A stretch of 64,000 nt of DNA from Puffinus mauretanicus. Lineage: Eukaryota; Chordata; Aves; Procellariiformes; Procellariidae. The translations under genes and the position numbers were made by a program. Positions 58,101 to 64,000 of this stretch are shown piece by piece (within the stretch, counting starts at the first letter, position 1; every line of letters begins with the position of its first letter). The stretch spans positions 1,984,001-2,048,000 of the forward strand of contig JAJKFH010004158.1 of NCBI GenBank assembly GCA_023333565.1, read 5' to 3'. A model generated the notes under the pieces. It saw only the letters and a program-made list of their open reading frames with translations, was not told the DNA's origin and searched no databases.

Positions 58101-61100
58101 AGAAGAAATTGAGGTAAACATCAAAAGAAGCACAACACTGTTGGATGTGCGGAAGAACAATTACTTGCACAGTTGTCTTATTTTGGTTGATTTATAAGAA
58201 AGCTTTAAAACTACTTTTCTATACACTCCTACCTATATGTATTTTTTTAACAATATATACATGTCAAGCTCTTTTTTCCCAAATAAATTATTTTTACTCA
58301 GATATACCTTGTTCAGAACAGCTCACAGTCAGATCCGAAGCACACTCTGAAGCTAAAACCTGATCTACATTTTTACTTTCAATACTGATTTTGGAAGATT
58401 TTATCAGTAAGTGGCACTACTCACGCCAAATGTTGAGGGCTTCTACAACCTTGACCTAATGGCCAGTTATGTGTGTGTACATCCATATGCACAGTTACGT
58501 ATAAGTTGTATGCACATATGGGCACAGCAACGCTTTCCACTGATTACATCCCAGAACCAACATGCCTTATTGAAATACAGAAGTATAAAAGTGAAGAATA
58601 CGGAATTACAGAACTTTATCGCACAAAGTAAAATCTTTCAAGTTTGGAAACAATTGTGACTTTCGGCTGGGGAAGCCTCAGAAACACAGGGCACCTTGGA
58701 TAAGAAAAGGAGGCAGGTGGCGTCTCTAAAAGCCAGCAGTAGCATCCAATCCTATTTCCCAACAGCAACAATTTCATATCACTTAGTCAGAGGTCAAAAG
58801 AAGCAGGCAAACAACTCAGTGAAACAAAAATCCCTGAGGCTTCCCAGGACACAGCAGGGTCAGTAGGCAGGTGTTTCCCAACAGAAAGTAGGCTTTTCAG
58901 CAGTCAGTGCAGGGGCGAGACGGTACCCAGGGCTGCCTGAGAGCATACAGGGAAAAGGCAAGGGCAGCACTAGTGATCTCCAACACTTTCTCTTCTGCCC
59001 AGGGATTAAACGTAATTGCAGTCCCTTGAAAGTTTAACCATCAAGGATGAGGAGGTTGCTAGTCCATGGCAATAGGAGCTACAACCTCTTCAGCTGCTGC
59101 AGCTAAATCCCCAGGAGCGTTTAGTGGCATGTCTGAGCCCTCAACCCTCATGGCTCACAATCCTGCATATGGACAGAGCAGAAATCAATGCAACGGAAAA
59201 GTGGAGCAGACAGCTCGAGGTGGAAATCTCTCTAATTTTCCCAGCTTCACCTGCCAGAGCTTGTGAGTTGGAGCACGCCATCCTTGTCCTCAGCCATGCC
59301 AAAAACAGGACCACAGTGTAACTTGGCTGCTGGTCTGATCTGCCTTCAAGGTGCACTATCCCTGACGTCATCCTTCCCTGCTTTCCCCAAAAGCTCAAGA
59401 GCCCCTTAGCTACATCGCAGGCAACGGAAGGCACTGGTTGGCATGGCCAAGCACCTCTCTACCCCACCAGTGCTGCTCAGGACGCGTCTAACATGTCCCC
59501 CCCGAAGCCCTATGCACCCTGTTGGGTTCAGGTGGGATCTGTCCAGCCATGGGGATGCAGAAGGGCACTTTCCTCTCCCTGCCTGCCAGAGAGCATGGGA
59601 AGGATGGCCAGGGGCTGAAGACACTCACCCACATTGGCAATTGTCATTAATATAGAAGGGTAAAGCCTGTGGCAGGTAAAGATACATCTTTAGATAATAA
59701 AGAAAATAAATAGATGTCTGGCAGATCATAACATGTCCCTTTTCTGCCCAGCACTGACCCATGAAGCGCATGAATATTTATACAAGCTTTGTCCATATTA
59801 ATTCTGAATGACGCGGTCATCTCCATTTTATAGCTTCCATATGTGCTCCTACTGCCTTACGTCACACTGTCCTTACTAGTTACGACACTTAAAAGAATTA
59901 AGACTTCTTTATTCTTACCTGCAGGTCAGATTTTCTCTCAATAACATCTAGTTACGCCCTCATCTATAGCTTCAATCCTTTTTATTCATCTTTGAAATCC
60001 TTCCAGTTTTCATTCTCCATCAGTTTCCTTCCACGTCCTGCTGCAAAACAAACACACGTAAGTCCCGACCTGAGAAACACTAGGTGCTTCCAGACAGAGC
60101 TGAGTGATTTCCCAGCGCAGGGACTGAAGTGCAGCGCAAGCTGTCACTTCCAAGGCCACCGTCCCCGCTTCCACACAGCTCCTTGGAAAAAGCTGTCTTC
60201 GCTTCTGAGGCTTAGGGCCTCTCAAACATTCAGCCATCCTTTAGCATCTGGCATTCTCACTCGTGTTAGAGAAAGGTTCCTGCATTGCAAATTCAGACTT
60301 AGGCTACAGGGAGATGACATGTCTCTCCAAGCCCCTCTTTCCCTATCACTGAATTTCCCCTAAAAAAATCATCACTTCCCATTTTCCAGGTTAAGTTTCT
60401 TAATAATTTGTATATATTCTCTGTTCTTTCTGGTTTTTTTCGGTACATCCTGGTTTGTATTATTCAACATCAACATCAACTTGCTTTTTAGTAAGTTTTT
60501 GGCCTTATTAATGAAGGTTTTTAATTAAAATTAAAAAAAAAAAAAAAGCAGACTAAAGGCTACTTGTCTCCTGCCCCCACTTCCCTCTCCATCCCAAAGA
60601 GAAACAGGGCAATAATTTGCTGGGCAATCCCTCAGGAAAGGTTCACTTGATTTAACTACAATATTTCACAAGCCTTTCCAATTTAAGCCCTCAAAAAGAG
60701 CCTCAAGAGGAACACTGCTGCATACAGTCTCAATGCTTCATTTTTCTACAGAAGTCCTTGTCCGCCCATTAGCTGCTCACTTCATATTGGTTTGGTCCCT
60801 GATTACCCCTTCATAGCCGGCACCCTCTCCTTTCCCTCCACATTTCATGTAAAACAGCAGATCGCTTATGCCCCCCAGCTCCTTTACCATCTTCAACCAG
60901 TAAAGGGATAGGACAAAGTAGATTTTTGGAAGCAGTTTGAATGGGCATGGAGGGTCTGTACTGGATCGGGTGTTTGAGGCACAGCCTGGCAGCTCCGACA
61001 GCCACTCGGAGCATGATGACAAAATTCCCCATTTTGCTCGCCCTCGTTTCACTCTGCTTTTTGACTACTCAAGCATTCTATTTCGTTGCTTTCCCTATTT

Positions 61101-62530
61101 CCCTGACAACTTTCCTCAATTCCCAGCACTTGCCTTCTCTTTCAAGTCTTGCGTACTCCCCTGTGAAATGTCACACTTCTCTCTCGTGGATTTTCTTCTT
61201 CTTCAGGGTGTATTTTCTTTTTCTTTTTTTTTTTTTTCTAATTTCCATTTTTCCAAAAGGAACTACAACCTGTTCTGCTTTAATTACTGCTCCAGTTAGC
61301 ATCCTCCAGCCTTCTTCCAATCCCTTTCATTTTCACTGCTTCCTCCCAGTGGACCTGGCCCGCTCAATTTTATAATTCCCTAAAATTTACTTTCTTAAAT
61401 GTAGTACTATGTGCATAATTCATCCATAAATTGAATTTGTTTCCTACTGGGATAATCATACAATCTTCTGTAGCATTTTTTCACATCTGTTGTTATTCTT
61501 TCCTTCCTGGTAATTATATACATAAAGATATATATTTGGGGCAGGAAAGTAGAAGACAGCAGAGCATGCTTCAAACCCACATTTCCCTCTCCTTACAGAG
61601 ACTTCCCCCTCTTCCCAGAACCAAATACTGTTCATCTAATTCAATATCATCTAATTGCTGATATTTCTAAGCAAAATAAAGCAGACATTGCTTTATGGCA
61701 AAATATAAGTTAGCCAGAACCAGATCATGATCTGATGTAAACCAGAATAGATTTATTGTCTTCAGAGAAAATGTATCAAATTCTAGCAAAAAATCAAATT
61801 TTAAAAAGATCACTGGAGTTGTGCAGATATAGCACAGCTGAGAATCAGGGCTACCTTTAAATTTGTTGGGATTTTTTTGTTTTTCTTTCTCTCAAAATTA
61901 TGAGCTTACTGACTTATCACATTTTTTTTTGAGCCATTAATAGTGTGGAGTCTAATTTAGAAGCAAAGCTAATGCATAGGAAAACCAAGCGGCACAGATG
62001 ACAAAATGATCACACCTTCCCTGGTACTGGCAAGCAGAATGAGGGCTGAATGCTTGCACATGTGGCTTACTTGCATTAGTGTGAAAACCAGTGCTTTGGG
62101 AAAAAAATACCGTATTTTATTATTCAAATCGGATTCCTTTTTCATGTCAATTCATGACATGACATCCATTTTTGTGAGTCTTTCCTGTCAGGAGTGAAAC
62201 GTGCTCACATGTATCTTTGATATGGTTTTATTTTTCAAATTATCACAGGACAAACAGCGATGAATAACATCCATACAAATGTGTTGCCTTTATATGTGCT
62301 CACTTACAGTAAGTGAGAAGAGAGAGAAAACCAACCCAAACTGACAGAAAATATACAGAGCATGACTATTTGTAACATATATGCGAAGAGTTTCATACAG
62401 CAGAGACATATCCCCAGGCTCCTTGCTGCTCCTATAATACAAATAAGAACTATATAAAGTACCTCGTAAACCAGCTTGTTGGATTTTATTGCAAAAAATC
62501 CATCAGCCATCATATTACCATGCAAATCCT
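55190..62530. other. Noncoding stretch, no gene recognised
   Basis: Gaps without any 60-codon frame occur at 55.77-56.93 and 57.36-58.15 kb. An acceptor-like site (TTATTTTTACTCAG, ending about 58300) followed by a donor-like GTAAGTGG near 58406 encloses a segment interrupted by stops in every frame. The 60.4-61.5 kb stretch is pyrimidine-rich on the plus strand with T-runs and gives spurious F/S/L-rich frames. A full CRE palindrome TGACGTCA lies at 59363-59370, expected about once by chance. Confidence 0.55.
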
Positions 62531-62535
62531 CTTAC

Positions 62536-62569
62536 TTGTCTGACAACAGCATTGTCTGACAACAGCATT
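62536..62569 (+). repeat. 16-bp tandem duplication, two full copies
   Basis: TTGTCTGACAACAGCA at 62536-62551 is repeated exactly at 62552-62567, followed by two more matching bases. Each unit also contains the small inverted repeat TTGTC-T-GACAA. Confidence 0.95.
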
Positions 62570-62574
62570 TCAAA

Positions 62575-64000
62575 TTAAAAAAAATAAATAAAAAAACCTA
62601 ACAACCTGGAAATAAATTCTTTCTTTCATGCGTGTCACCAGCTCCCATTAACAGTGGCAGGAGTTTCTCTGCAGGGGTCTGTCAAGGTGAGAATGGACGG
62701 CCCACCCATCCCCTGCTCAGCAGACTAAGTTGTGAATTGCTGACTACATTTTTTTTTCCCTGAGAGATCAAAGCAGGAAGCCAGGAATAAAAGATATTTA
62801 AAAAACCCAACAACCCAAGAATCAGGACAGTTCTACAAAATACAGGTGCAGAATTATGTATCTTCTTGCTCTTTGACAGCCTTTTGAACTAGTGAGACAC
62901 TCCCACCCACACACTTTTCTATGCCCTGCGGCTCTCAGAAGGTGCCCATCAGCCCACATCTGGGCAGCAGGACAGAGTTGCAGCTTGTGAGTGGAATATA
63001 CTGGAAAATATTACAAAGCAGTATTCATCATTTTTCATAGAAAATGTAATTTCCCCAAAAATGTAATTTCCTGATGAAAAATTTCAAATCTTTTCCTCCA
63101 CTACAAACTTTCATAAAACAGATTTCTTCTGAATTCTGTATTTAAATCAGAATCAGTCAACTCCAAATAGCTTCAGAGATAAAGGCTATTTGTGGTCTTT
63201 TCTTCCTCTTTCTATCCAGAAAGTCTTTATAACTTCTTTCCTTTTTAAAAGCAAAGTAAAGAATGCCTGTCAACATTAAACCCCACCACTTAACTATTAT
63301 ATAAAATATCAACCCTAAAGGTCCTCTGCCTTTTCAAAAAAAGTTACTATTACTTTTTCATGTTTTAGAGTTTTCCTACGCTCTGCCACTACTTGAGAGA
63401 CCCAAAAGAATACGGACAAATTTCAGTCTAAAGAAAGAAGCTTTTCATTTCACTTAATCTCATTGTTCAAGATGACAGAAAGAGTTAATCCTATACTACT
63501 TTCCCCTTTCCATACCATAAAAGCAGCTAAAAAGTAGGGTTGGTTTCCAGGAATACAGCTTCTGGTGCTAAGTGCCAACATCAATTATAATTGGTAACAA
63601 AGATTTCGTGAACCTACAAACGCCATGGGAAATATCCCACTAGCTGCACTGACAGGCGGTTCTTAAAATGGCTAGCCCTGAGCAAGTTTTGTGTAGATCT
63701 CCCTGCTACTATAGTATCTTAGACCTTGCAATATCTCTAGTGCATATATCTTCACCACAGTGCTACAGGTCAGGGAAGCAATATTCCCCTCGTTTTACAA
63801 AGACGAAAGAGAGGTGCCCCAGCAATGGTCTGCTTCATGCTTTTGAAAAATCCTGCAAGGAATTTAGCCACCAAAAGCAGCGATTCCTCTGCTTCTCAAA
63901 ACTCTGGCCTCCACCACCAGAACAGAAATCTCAGTTTGGAGTCTGAGCTTGGCTGTGGGCAGGGGTGTCACACAACCCCTCTCATCCCCTCACCTCCTCC
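62575..64000. other. Noncoding stretch, no gene recognised
   Basis: A-rich with A/C-rich words at the left end, then plain AT-rich sequence. The frame 63668-63946 (92 codons) overlaps the possible MIR core and has no recognisable domain. The last 40 bases are C-rich but show no feature. Confidence 0.55.
63764..63815 (+). repeat. Possible MIR-like SINE core
   Basis: AGGTCAGGGAAGCAATATTC is followed by CCCTCGTTTTACAAAGACGA and AAGAGAGG. This resembles the order of the MIR core region (AGGTAGGTA, TATTATCCCCATTTTACAGA, TGAGGAAACTGAG). The similarity is loose, covers about 50 bases and is judged from memory only. Confidence 0.3.

Noticed and set aside
58301..58406. Segment between a strong acceptor and GTAAGTGG
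   Set aside because: All three frames contain stops before the donor, so it is not an internal coding exon; a noncoding exon cannot be argued from this alone.
59363..59370. Perfect CRE palindrome TGACGTCA
   Set aside because: An 8-mer is expected about once in 64 kb by chance and there is no promoter context.
1..64000. CR1 LINE copies, expected in bird DNA
   Set aside because: I looked for the usual CR1 3' end words (ATTCTATGATTCTATG type) and internal motifs and saw none I could defend; diverged copies may exist and need a library search.
1..64000. Prokaryotic operons, CRISPR arrays, tRNA or rRNA genes
   Set aside because: No direct-repeat arrays, no cloverleaf with recognisable A and B boxes, and no compact gene organisation were found.

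Overview
This window reads as a piece of bird nuclear genome, mostly intronic or intergenic. I see no complete protein-coding gene, no recognisable tRNA or rRNA, no CpG island, and no prokaryotic or viral gene organisation. Evidence for a bird: overall AT-rich sequence with low repeat density, many A- and T-homopolymers and A/C-rich (or complementary G/T-rich) tracts, and near 4.7 kb a fragment whose start closely resembles, from memory, an endogenous-retrovirus LTR common in birds. A crocodilian or turtle source is less likely but not excluded by reading alone.

None of the longer open frames (the longest is 198 codons) resembles a protein I know. Their translations look like translated noncoding DNA: poly-K or poly-F runs and many Cys, Ser, Pro and His. 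Several short open stretches are flanked by good splice signals, and these are the only supportable hints of genes. On the plus strand they lie at 4033-4140, 17270-17339, 31356-31407, 45175-45360, 47765-47830, 50515-50632 and 54993-55180; on the minus strand at 6518-6580 and 21205-21260. I could not assign any of them to a gene. Pseudo-exons with equally good signals are expected by chance in 64 kb of intron, so confidence is low.

Layout. 0-4 kb: plain AT-rich DNA with one GC-richer patch. 4-5 kb: the best candidate coding exon and the LTR fragment. 5-17 kb: noncoding, with homopolymers and G-runs near 8.57 and 13.35 kb. 16.8-18.1 kb: telomere-like words, then a strongly G-poor, C-rich block. 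18-30 kb: noncoding, with a TA/CA microsatellite, a possible ancient MIR-like SINE and a small hairpin carrying a miR-30-like 5' end. 30-40 kb: noncoding, with a perfect inverted repeat at 35.2 kb, protein-like frames on the minus strand at 36.2-37.0 kb and a G/T tract. 40-45 kb: low-complexity DNA (185-nt G/T tract, T/A hairpin, A26, CT/CTTT mirror repeat). 45-55 kb: the densest cluster of candidate exons. 55-64 kb: noncoding, with a 16-bp tandem duplication and another MIR-like core.

The genes, if any, do not form a readable set, so no pathway or system can be inferred. I found no convincing undescribed system; the structural curiosities and candidate exons are listed for checking.
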